A stretch of DNA of 64,000 bases, from NCBI RefSeq assembly GCF_024206475.1, contig NZ_JAMBPR010000004.1:1-64000 (forward strand), written 5' to 3'. The DNA is from Paraburkholderia sp. CNPSo 3274 (GTDB lineage: Bacteria > Pseudomonadota > Gammaproteobacteria > Burkholderiales > Burkholderiaceae). The notes under the pieces were generated by a model. The model was not told the DNA's origin. It searched no databases and saw nothing but the letters and a program-made list of their open reading frames with translations. The translations under genes and the position numbers were made by a program. Each line of letters starts with the position of its first letter. Positions within the stretch are counted from its first letter, which is position 1. Shown here piece after piece: positions 41,999 to 48,473 of the stretch.

Positions 41999-42245
41999 AT
42001 GAACCCAAGCAAACACCATCTGCGCCTGCGCGCACCCGTTGTTCTTGCCGCCGTCGCGGCCCTGTGGAGCGCTAGCGCGCTCGCCCAGGCCACCGACGTC
42101 AAGATCGGCTTTGCCGCCCCGCTCACGGGCGGCCAGGCTCACTACGGCGCGGACTTTGTACGGCGACCTCAAATACGGCGGCGTGACGGTCTACAAGGTC
42201 GTGAACGGCAAGTGGCAGCCGCTCACGACGGTCGGCACGAAGTAA
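41999..42245 (+). pseudogene. Branched-chain amino-acid ABC binding protein gene with internal deletion
   Basis: The start is intact: GGAGA-type site, signal peptide (VVLAAVAALWSASALA-QA) and mature N-terminus TDVKIGFAAPLTGGQAHYGA, all typical of LivK-like proteins of about 370-380 residues. At about 42155 the sequence jumps, in another reading frame, to the family's C-terminus (YGDLKYGGVTVYKVVNGKWQ ending TTVGTK and TAA). Roughly 300 codons are missing, so no functional protein can be made. A terminator follows, as for an intact gene. No permease or ATPase genes adjoin. Confidence 0.88.
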
Positions 42246-42275
42246 GTCGACGAAGTGAGCCGGCGCCGGGTTGAC

Positions 42276-42310
42276 ACGGGCTTTCGCGTTGGGCGGAAGC
42301 CCGTTTTTTT
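42276..42310 (+). terminator. Intrinsic terminator after the deleted gene
   Basis: An eight-base stem (42276-42283 with 42297-42304) with a 13-base loop is followed by seven T. Confidence 0.8.
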
Positions 42311-42457
42311 CGTCATGTGAGATGTAAGCTTCGAAACGCCTTCGTCCAGCTTTCGAAATACCTCTAAAAAACGAGCGTTCGGTCGTGCGCAGCGGAACCG
42401 AACTACAATGCATCCCGTCCGATGCAATGCCGCATTGCTGCCCTGTTTGCCCCGAAC

Positions 42458-43561
42458 ATGTCCCGTTTTTCGAAAGTCGTCCCTCGTTGGCCCGCCCCGC
42501 TTCGCAGCGCCGTCCTCGCCGTAACCACGGTGACGCTGGCCGCTGCGCTCGGCGCGTGCTCCTCGCCCAAGCCCGGATTCCAGGAAGATCAGCTGCTGAG
42601 TACGGCGCCCAGCCAGTTCTCGCGCAGCTTCAGTTACGCGAGCACTGACGCCTGCGAGTCGTCGCGCCGCGCGCTGCTGAGCCAGGGCTACATGACGACG
42701 ATGACGCGCAACGACACCGTCGACGCCACGAAGAACTTCCAGCCGACGATGGATCAACACATCGTCGTGGAGGTGCACGTGGTCTGCACGCCGGGCGACG
42801 CGAGCAATACGAGCATGGTGTATGTGAACGCCGTGCAGAACGGCTACGCGCTCAAGAAGAGCGATACCTCGGCGAGCGTCGGGCTCTCGATTCTGGGGTC
42901 GGTCTCTCTGCCTATTCGCTCGAACAGCGACGAAATGGTGAAGATTTCGAGCGAGACGATCCAGTCTGGCCCGTTTTATTCACGATTCTTCGATCTGGTG
43001 GGGAAGTATTTGAACGCTTCGGCGCGCAGTGAGCCGGTGCCCGGCAGCGGCGCGATCAAGATTTCGCCGTTGCCGCCGCCTATCGAGCCGGTCACGGCAA
43101 GCGCCGCGCCTGCCGGTACCACGGTGGGGTCGGCCGCGCCGGCTGCCGCCGCAGCGGCTGCGGCGACGGGTGCGGCGGTGTTGCATAGCACCACGCTGCC
43201 GGCCGCGCCGGTAGTGACAGCGCCATCGGTTGCGCCCGCGTCTGCCCCTGCCACGGCGACGCCCGCGCCCGCCGCTTCTGCTCCGGGCGCATCCGCACCG
43301 GTCGACCACGGCGCTGCGGCTGCGGCGGCGATCATGGGCGTGCCGGCGACGGTTTCGGCAAACCCGCAGGCTGCGGGGCTCGCGGCGAGTGTGACCACTC
43401 ACAACGCGGCGACGCCTGTGGCGGCGTCTGCGCCTGTTGCGGCGCCGGCACAAACGCTCGCGTCGACTTCGGCGATCTCTGGCAGCCAGAGCGTGGCAGC
43501 GGAAACGGCAACGCCGTCGGCTGCGACGGCCACGCCGGCCGCATCGACTCCCTCGCCTTAA
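42458..43561 (+). CDS. DUF2242 lipoprotein with Ala/Pro-rich tail
   Basis: A 367-residue lipoprotein from the ATG at 42458 (42422 is an alternative). The signal ends in a lipobox, AALGAC, with Cys34 as the lipidation site. The DUF2242 domain follows (FSYASTDACESSRRALLSQG through FYSRFFDLVGKYLNASA, to about residue 190). The last 170 residues are low-complexity, with long runs of Ala plus Pro, Ser, Thr and Val, probably disordered and reaching across the periplasm. Function is unknown; the family is largely limited to Burkholderiales. Confidence 0.85.
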   Translation: MSRFSKVVPRWPAPLRSAVLAVTTVTLAAALGACSSPKPGFQEDQLLSTAPSQFSRSFSYASTDACESSRRALLSQGYMTTMTRNDTVDATKNFQPTMDQHIVVEVHVVCTPGDASNTSMVYVNAVQNGYALKKSDTSASVGLSILGSVSLPIRSNSDEMVKISSETIQSGPFYSRFFDLVGKYLNASARSEPVPGSGAIKISPLPPPIEPVTASAAPAGTTVGSAAPAAAAAAAATGAAVLHSTTLPAAPVVTAPSVAPASAPATATPAPAASAPGASAPVDHGAAAAAAIMGVPATVSANPQAAGLAASVTTHNAATPVAASAPVAAPAQTLASTSAISGSQSVAAETATPSAATATPAASTPSP

Positions 43562-43637
43562 GCGCCGCCGCGCGCCAAACCGGCGCCACGCCAACCGGCT
43601 CGCGCACACCCGCACGAGCCATCCGCCGCCTGCCCGC

Positions 43638-44264
43638 TCAGCGCAAGCCGGCCATCATCGCGCCCATTCCCACGAGCAGGCTGCCCATCAGGCGATTCAC
43701 GGCGCGCATGCGCCTGGGCCGCTGCAGCACGTGGCGCAGCCGGTGCGAAAACAGCGCCATCGAAGCCACGCCGCCCGCAAACAGCAGCGCAAACGTCGCC
43801 GCCAGCAGCAAGTACCGACGGTTGGCGCTCCAGGGCGCATCGGCACTCATGAACTGCGGGAAAAACGAAGGGAAGAACAGCAAGGTCTTCGGATTGAGCC
43901 CGGAGGTCGCGAATCCGCGCCAGAACAAATCGCGACGGCTTGCATCGTCGGCTTCGGCAGGCGCATCCGTGCCCGTCAGAGAGCGGCTGCGCCACTGTTT
44001 GCAGCCCAGCCAGACAAGATAGGCCGCACCCAGCCAGCGTAACAACGTAAGTGAATGCTCACTAATGAGCAGCAGCGAATTGAGGCACAGCGCCGTCAGC
44101 GCGAGCTGGAGCAGCACCGCGAGCGTGCCGCCCCAGACGCAGGGCAGCGCGCGGCGCCAGCCGGCGTGGAGCGACTGGCTCATGGTGAGCACATTGACGG
44201 GACCGGGCGTGTAGACAAGGACGAGCGCGGCGGCGAGAAAAGATAGATACAGCTGAATCGACAT
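43638..44264 (-). CDS. LysE-family amino-acid exporter
   Basis: A 208-residue membrane protein with six likely spans. The family signature is LVYTPGPVNVLTMSQSLHAG (about residues 16-35), and later LGAAYLVWLGCKQWR and SGLNPKTLLFFPSFFPQFM. It probably exports an amino acid. It diverges from an Lrp-type regulator gene, the classical layout for a LysE exporter and its activator. The 400-base gap between them contains a terminator in the exporter's leader and strong inverted repeats. Confidence 0.9.
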   Translation of the reverse strand: MSIQLYLSFLAAALVLVYTPGPVNVLTMSQSLHAGWRRALPCVWGGTLAVLLQLALTALCLNSLLLISEHSLTLLRWLGAAYLVWLGCKQWRSRSLTGTDAPAEADDASRRDLFWRGFATSGLNPKTLLFFPSFFPQFMSADAPWSANRRYLLLAATFALLFAGGVASMALFSHRLRHVLQRPRRMRAVNRLMGSLLVGMGAMMAGLR

Positions 44265-44349
44265 TGCGGGGCGTGCTGGCGAAGACGTTGTGACGAACGG
44301 CGCTCGGGGTAGCGAAAGGTATCGAAAACGGGTATCGAAAACGGGCAAC

Positions 44350-44375
44350 AAAAAACCGCGCGAAAGCGCGGTTTT
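44350..44375 (-). terminator. Intrinsic terminator in the leader of the LysE gene
   Basis: A ten-base stem (44352-44361 with 44366-44375) with a four-base loop is followed on the minus strand by TTTTTT. No minus-strand protein gene lies directly upstream of it. Confidence 0.8.
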
Positions 44376-44518
44376 CAAATGCCATCTGCCTGACCGGACA
44401 TTGCCGGCTGCGTGGTGAACGCGCGCAACGCCCGGTAGCCGCCGCAGGGTGCAACGGAAACCGGCCCTGACGGACCACCGCGGCTCGTGGCTGCGGCGGC
44501 GCTCCCCACTGCGGGGAG
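44350..44518 (-). ncRNA. Candidate structured leader or small RNA upstream of LysE gene
   Basis: On the minus strand this stretch would be transcribed towards the exporter gene and ends in an intrinsic terminator (44350-44375) placed 86 bases before the exporter ATG. Upstream of it are long pairings: CTGCGGCGGC/GCCGCCGCAG (44491-44500 with 44438-44447) and CTCCCC/GGGGAG (44502-44507 with 44513-44518). This is the layout of an attenuated leader or riboswitch. I could not match it to a known class; an independent small RNA is the alternative. Confidence 0.4.
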
Positions 44519-44560
44519 GTGGCCGCGTGGGTCGTGCCAGGCAAGAAGGCATGTGGAAAA

Positions 44561-44602
44561 TATACCGGGGAATAGCCGGTATAGGCTTCCGGTTTTCCGG
44601 AA
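44561..44602. promoter_or_regulatory. Two adjacent CCGG-centred inverted repeats upstream of Lrp gene
   Basis: TATACCGG (44561-44568) pairs with CCGGTATA (44576-44583), and TTCCGG (44587-44592) pairs with CCGGAA (44597-44602). The four CCGG cores are spaced 8 to 13 bases apart. They lie 69-110 bases before the Lrp ATG and are good candidates for Lrp-type autoregulatory or shared operators. Confidence 0.5.
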
Positions 44603-44670
44603 TAAATGATCAATCTACGGAATCTTCTTCCGCTAAAATTGCTCCCACCTGTACAAGATTCTTTTTTACC

Positions 44671-45153
44671 ATGAGCCCTCGTGAACGCCCGCCCAAAGCG
44701 CTCGACAACCAGGACCGCAAGATCCTCAGCGCCCTGCAAAAGAACGCCCGACTTTCGAACGCCGAACTGGCCGAGCAGGTCGGCATGTCCACCACCGCGT
44801 GCTGGAACCGCACGCGCCAGCTCGAAGCCGATGGCTATATCGACGGCTATGTCGCGCTCGTGAACCAGCAAAAGCTGGGCTACGCCGACATCGTGATTCT
44901 GGAAGTGACGCTCGACCGCCACGAAGACGACGCGCTCGCGCGCTTCGGCGCCGAACTCGCGGCGCTCCCCGAAGTGCTGGAGGCCTATCTCGTCTCCGGC
45001 GAGTACGACTACTGGATCAAGGTGGCGGTGGACGGCACCGCCGGCTACGAGCGTTTCCTGCGCGAGAAGCTCTATCGCATCTCGAGCATTCGCCACAGCC
45101 GGTCGATGTTCGCCTTGCGCTGCATGAAGGATGTGCCGTCCATGCAGGTGTAA
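44671..45153 (+). CDS. Lrp/AsnC-family transcriptional regulator
   Basis: A 160-residue regulator. The N-terminal helix-turn-helix is at about residues 10-60 (LDNQDRKILSALQKNARLSN then LAEQVGMSTTACWNRTRQLE) and the C-terminal ligand-binding RAM domain at about 75-150 (VLEAYLVSGEYDYWIKVAVD). Such proteins form octamers and respond to amino acids. The ATG at 44671 is chosen since the frame upstream (to 44449) runs through the inverted repeats. It is divergent from the LysE exporter, its probable target. Confidence 0.93.
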   Translation: MSPRERPPKALDNQDRKILSALQKNARLSNAELAEQVGMSTTACWNRTRQLEADGYIDGYVALVNQQKLGYADIVILEVTLDRHEDDALARFGAELAALPEVLEAYLVSGEYDYWIKVAVDGTAGYERFLREKLYRISSIRHSRSMFALRCMKDVPSMQV

Positions 45154-45192
45154 CGCGCGTTTGCTTTGGCAATCACGCGAAGGGTGAGCGCT

Positions 45193-45855
45193 TCAGCGCT
45201 GCACGATCAACGTCACTCGCCGATTCAGCGCGCGGCTCGCGGGGTCGTTGCCTGCCACGAGCGGGAAGTTGTCGGCGCGGCCAATCGCGGCGAGCCGGTG
45301 AGGCTCGAGGCCGCGCTCGACCAGATAGCGCACCACCGCGCCCGCGCGCGCCGAAGAGAGCTCCCAGTTCGACGCGTATTTCGCGTTCGAAATCGGCGTG
45401 CTGTCGGTGTGCCCTTCCACGAGGATATTGCCCGCCGGCGCCGCGCGCAGCGCCTCGGCGATACGGCTCAGGACGCCAAGCGATTCGGGCAGCAGCGTCG
45501 CATCGCCCGCGTTGAACAGGATCTTCGCGTTGATGCCGATCTCCACGCCGCGCGCCGCCGGTACGATCGTGATCTCGCCGCGCTGGCGCAGCGTTTCGAG
45601 CGCGGCGAGCAGCGCCTGATCGACGGGAGGCATTTTCTCGACCGATGCCGCCGTGGTCGTGGGTTGTGCCGCCGAGCGTATTTCGGATTCCTTATGCTTT
45701 GCGAGCTGCATCGCATAGAGCGCGAGGAACAGCACCATCAACGTCGTGATCAAGTCCGCGTAGGAAATGAGCCAACGGCCGGAACTCGATTCGCCGCCTT
45801 CGTCCTCGTCGTGATCGAATTGCGCCGTGAGCGGCAGGTCTTTATCGGCAGTCAT
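45193..45855 (-). CDS. MotB-like peptidoglycan-anchored stator protein
   Basis: A 220-residue protein with a charged N-terminus, one membrane span and a C-terminal OmpA-like domain. The span starts with WLISYADLITTLMVLFLALY, where Asp34 matches the proton-carrying aspartate of MotB (its YAD motif). The OmpA-like domain (about 95-220) has the peptidoglycan-binding residues in VEGHTDSTPI and Arg170, and ends NRRVTLIV. It would pair with the MotA-like protein encoded seven bases upstream to form a proton channel fixed to the cell wall. No flagellar genes adjoin; instead the operon begins with a cyclic-nucleotide-binding/FliG-like protein. Confidence 0.9.
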   Translation of the reverse strand: MTADKDLPLTAQFDHDEDEGGESSSGRWLISYADLITTLMVLFLALYAMQLAKHKESEIRSAAQPTTTAASVEKMPPVDQALLAALETLRQRGEITIVPAARGVEIGINAKILFNAGDATLLPESLGVLSRIAEALRAAPAGNILVEGHTDSTPISNAKYASNWELSSARAGAVVRYLVERGLEPHRLAAIGRADNFPLVAGNDPASRALNRRVTLIVQR

Positions 45856-45862
45856 GGGTGGG

Positions 45863-46666
45863 TCAGTTCGCGCGCGTCGTGTCCAACGCCCACACGTTCG
45901 CTTCGTCCTGCAAACTGCCGGTCTTGCCGCCTACCTCGCCAGCGAGGCGCGTGGCGATCGTGTGGGGCGACTCCTTGCGCGAAATGGCGAGCAGGCCGTC
46001 AAGATAGAGCTTGCGCAGACGCAATTCGTTTTCGATATGCGCGCGCATCTTGCCATATAGCGGCAGAAAAACGAGGTTCGCGAAAGCAAGGCCGTAAAGC
46101 GTGGCGACGAAGGCCACGGCAATGCCCGGTCCGAGTTCGGCAGGCTCGATCAGATGCCCCGTGACCTGGATCAGGCCGAGCACCGAGCCGAGAATGCCGA
46201 ACGTGGGCGCATAGCCGCCCGCCTGCTGCCACACACGCGCCGCCGCCATGTGCTTGCGCCCGGAGGCTTCGAGTTCGCGCTGAAGCGCATCTTCGAGAAC
46301 GGCGGTCGAAACACCGCTCGCAAGCAGTTCGAGCCCGCGGCGCGCGAACGGATGAATGCCCCGCAGATCCATCGACTCGAATGCGAGCAGACCGTTGAGC
46401 TTGGCCTGATCGCCCCACTCCAGCACGACGGCGAGGCTCGCTTCGTCTACGCGCGGCGCTCTCACGAAGGCCATGCGCAAATGCTTCATGGCGTCGAAGA
46501 AGCGCGCCCACGTGTTCTGGATCATCACGGCGCCGAGCGTGCCGCCCAGCACGATGGCAAGCGCCTCGGGCTGGAGCAGCGTGACGAAATGGCCGCCTTC
46601 TAGCGAGAAGCCCGCGATCACAGCGAGCGCGCCAATGGCGATACCGATCAGGGTAAGCAGATCCAT
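45863..46666 (-). CDS. MotA-like stator/proton channel subunit
   Basis: A 267-residue inner-membrane protein with four spans (about 1-20, 30-50, 150-170, 182-204) and the large cytoplasmic loop of MotA proteins between spans two and three. Pro154 in APTFGILGSVLGLIQV and Pro202 in the last span match the two prolines essential for torque in MotA. The sequence also shows similarity to TolQ/ExbB-type channels but the MotA arrangement fits better. GGGAG precedes the ATG. It begins 14 bases after the cNMP-binding/FliG-like gene, so the three genes form one transcript. Confidence 0.9.
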   Translation of the reverse strand: MDLLTLIGIAIGALAVIAGFSLEGGHFVTLLQPEALAIVLGGTLGAVMIQNTWARFFDAMKHLRMAFVRAPRVDEASLAVVLEWGDQAKLNGLLAFESMDLRGIHPFARRGLELLASGVSTAVLEDALQRELEASGRKHMAAARVWQQAGGYAPTFGILGSVLGLIQVTGHLIEPAELGPGIAVAFVATLYGLAFANLVFLPLYGKMRAHIENELRLRKLYLDGLLAISRKESPHTIATRLAGEVGGKTGSLQDEANVWALDTTRAN

Positions 46667-46680
46667 GCGTGTCTCCCAAC

Positions 46681-47907
46681 TCAGCGATCCGCCTGGCGCG
46701 CGCCAGGCGATTTGAGTGCACGCACCGCTTCAAGCAGGCGCTGCTCGATGTCCTCGACTTCCACGGGATCGATTTTGATGTCGCGGCGCATGACCCACGA
46801 CACTTCGTTCTTGCGTGCGTCCGCCATCACCGAGAGCAGGCGCTCGGATACGGCCTGATCCTCGATCGAGGCGAGCAGTTTCGCGAGATCGTAGGTATCG
46901 AGCGCACTCACGGCTTCGAACAGCGTGCGCTGATCGACGAACAACAGATCGTCGAGCGCCTTGAGTTCGCCCGAGCCGCGGCTCGCGCGCTTCGAGAAAT
47001 ACGCCACGCCCTTTTGCTCGACGAAGTTGAGCACCTTCGACTTGCGGAACGCGAAGACCTCGTCGGCGATTTCGGCGTGCGAGAGCTTGTTGAGAATGAC
47101 CTTGCGCTCCACGCCGATCAGCGCTTCGAGATCGCCCAGTTCGATCAGTTCGAGTTCGCTGTTGATCGACACATCGAGATCGCTGTCCGCGACCTGCGTC
47201 GCGCGCTCCACGATGCGCACGGGGTCGAACGTCACCACCTGGCGGCCCAATGCGCCTTCTGCCGCTGCCGCGTTATTGGCGAGGTGCGTGGCCTGCCCGC
47301 TTTGCATCGCGACGAGATTGAGCTTTTCCATACGCCGGAGCATGGCCATCACATGCGGACGCGAATGGCCGGCCACCGCACGGCATTTCTGCACGACGTC
47401 GGCGAGCGGCACGCTCACTTCAGCGCCACTCGCGCCGTGCCGCGACCAGGTATCGCTGCTTTCGGCGCGATCGCTCGCGCCAGCGATCAGCGCGAGCACG
47501 TGCGCGTACGAAAGTACGCCCGGCATGAAGTCGGCATGGGTGTAGGTGGCGAGCAGATCGTCCTTCGCCTTGACCCGCCGCGTGAGCGTGCGCACCACGT
47601 GGCGCAGCATCGGCGTGACGCGTTCGAGTTCTTCTTCGATGAGGCTCGCCGACACGACGGTCAACTGGCAAAAGCTGAGCGCCTTCGCCGTGTTCGGTCG
47701 CGGTTCCGCGCCGAGCAGCGCGGTCTCGCCGAAAAATTCTCCGCGTCCCAGCGTGGCCATCACGACTTTCTTGTCGTCGCAGCGGGTGGAGATTTCGACC
47801 TTGCCGTCGGCGATCACGAAGATCAACCGTTCGCCTGCAAAGCCTTCCGAATAAATGATCTCGCCCGGCGCCGCCGTACGCGACCATGTTTGACTGCTGC
47901 GATTCAA
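46681..47907 (-). CDS. Cyclic-nucleotide-binding protein with FliG-like C-terminal domain
   Basis: A 408-residue soluble fusion, starting at TTG 47907 because a stop codon lies two codons upstream. Residues 10-110 are a cNMP-binding domain with the phosphate cassette GEFFGETALLGAEPR (Glu61, Arg70). Residues 165-205 resemble a Crp-type winged helix (SRPHVMAMLRRMEKLNLV). Residues 250-400 resemble FliG: KALDDLLFVDQRTLFEAVSA, LDTYDLAKLLAS, SERLLSVMADARKNEV and V-EVEDIEQRLLEAVRAL, following the order of the torque-generating C-terminal domain of the flagellar switch. It heads an operon with MotA- and MotB-like genes, which suggests a ligand-gated rotor or clutch acting on that stator. Confidence 0.8.
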   Translation of the reverse strand: MNRSSQTWSRTAAPGEIIYSEGFAGERLIFVIADGKVEISTRCDDKKVVMATLGRGEFFGETALLGAEPRPNTAKALSFCQLTVVSASLIEEELERVTPMLRHVVRTLTRRVKAKDDLLATYTHADFMPGVLSYAHVLALIAGASDRAESSDTWSRHGASGAEVSVPLADVVQKCRAVAGHSRPHVMAMLRRMEKLNLVAMQSGQATHLANNAAAAEGALGRQVVTFDPVRIVERATQVADSDLDVSINSELELIELGDLEALIGVERKVILNKLSHAEIADEVFAFRKSKVLNFVEQKGVAYFSKRASRGSGELKALDDLLFVDQRTLFEAVSALDTYDLAKLLASIEDQAVSERLLSVMADARKNEVSWVMRRDIKIDPVEVEDIEQRLLEAVRALKSPGARQADR

Positions 47908-48224
47908 GTTCTATCCCCGGAAAACGATTCTATCGCCCGCATTTGTCTGACTATCTCATGCGTGTGCGAAGTGAGTGCTACGTGCCGCGTTTACGGCGTT
48001 TCCCAAGACGTTCTTGAATCACCTTGCATAGATGACACGCGTGGAAAGCGTGCCGAAAGCCCTTGGCGCGAGCCTGTGCGCCGATGTGTCGTGCGCGCTT
48101 TACAAGCGCAAACGATTGCTTGCGCAAGAAGTGCTGCAAATGGGCCGTGAATCGCGTGGCGTAAATGAATGCGGCCAGTTCGCACTGGCCGCATGTGTCA
48201 ACGCTATCAGTCTCTTTCAGTCTT
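47908..48224. other. Intergenic region between stator operon and DUF2783 gene
   Basis: About 317 bases with no supported protein gene. It should hold the promoter of the stator operon; I see no clear -35/-10 pair. A terminator for the upstream operon lies at 48169-48194. Confidence 0.45.
48169..48194 (-). terminator. Hairpin terminator after monooxygenase-DUF2783 operon
   Basis: A ten-base perfect stem ATGCGGCCAG and CTGGCCGCAT encloses a six-base loop; the minus strand continues TCATTTACG, a weak T tail. It lies 31 bases after the DUF2783 stop. Confidence 0.65.
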
Positions 48225-48455
48225 TCACGCCGCAAGTTTTCCCGTCGCGCCGTTGCTCGCCGGCGCACTCACGCCTGCGCGCGCGAAGCGAAGCGCTTGC
48301 ATCAGCGTTTCGTGCTCGCCAATGTGGTTCGCGAGCAGCAGGATCAGTTGCGCATTGGCCGATTGACTTTGCGCCTCGTCGAGATCGCGATGCATGTCGA
48401 TCAGCGCTTCGTAAAAGTCGTCCGGTCTGGCCAGATTCGGTTGGGTGTTCAGCAT
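48225..48455 (-). CDS. DUF2783 domain protein
   Basis: A 76-residue protein with the DUF2783 pattern: PDDFYEALIDMHRDLDEAQS followed by ANAQLILLLANHIGEHETLM. These small helical proteins are usually encoded next to flavoprotein aromatic monooxygenases, as here (18 bases after the FAD-dependent monooxygenase). Their role is unknown; a subunit or chaperone of the monooxygenase is possible. The C-terminal 20 residues look disordered. Confidence 0.88.
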   Translation of the reverse strand: MLNTQPNLARPDDFYEALIDMHRDLDEAQSQSANAQLILLLANHIGEHETLMQALRFARAGVSAPASNGATGKLAA

Positions 48456-48473
48456 GGTTGTCTCCTCGTTCCT

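Noticed and set aside
42001..42274. Intact 91-residue gene at the deleted LivK-type locus
   Set aside because: After about residue 52 the frame turns into Arg-rich nonsense while the family's C-terminus continues in another frame.
44350..44518. Known riboswitch (lysine, TPP, FMN, cobalamin, glycine or guanidine)
   Set aside because: None of the conserved core strings of these classes could be found.
45193..46666. Zorya-type phage defence (ZorA/ZorB)
   Set aside because: The MotA-like protein lacks the long cytoplasmic tail of ZorA, and no helicase or nuclease gene follows; the partner is a cNMP/FliG-like protein instead.
45193..46666. ExbB/ExbD or TolQ/TolR pair
   Set aside because: The second protein has a C-terminal OmpA-like peptidoglycan-binding domain and the MotB YAD motif, and the first has the MotA four-span plan with both prolines.
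47978..48268. Cys/His-containing minus-strand frame
   Set aside because: Crosses the terminator and part of the DUF2783 gene, with no ribosome site and poor codon bias.
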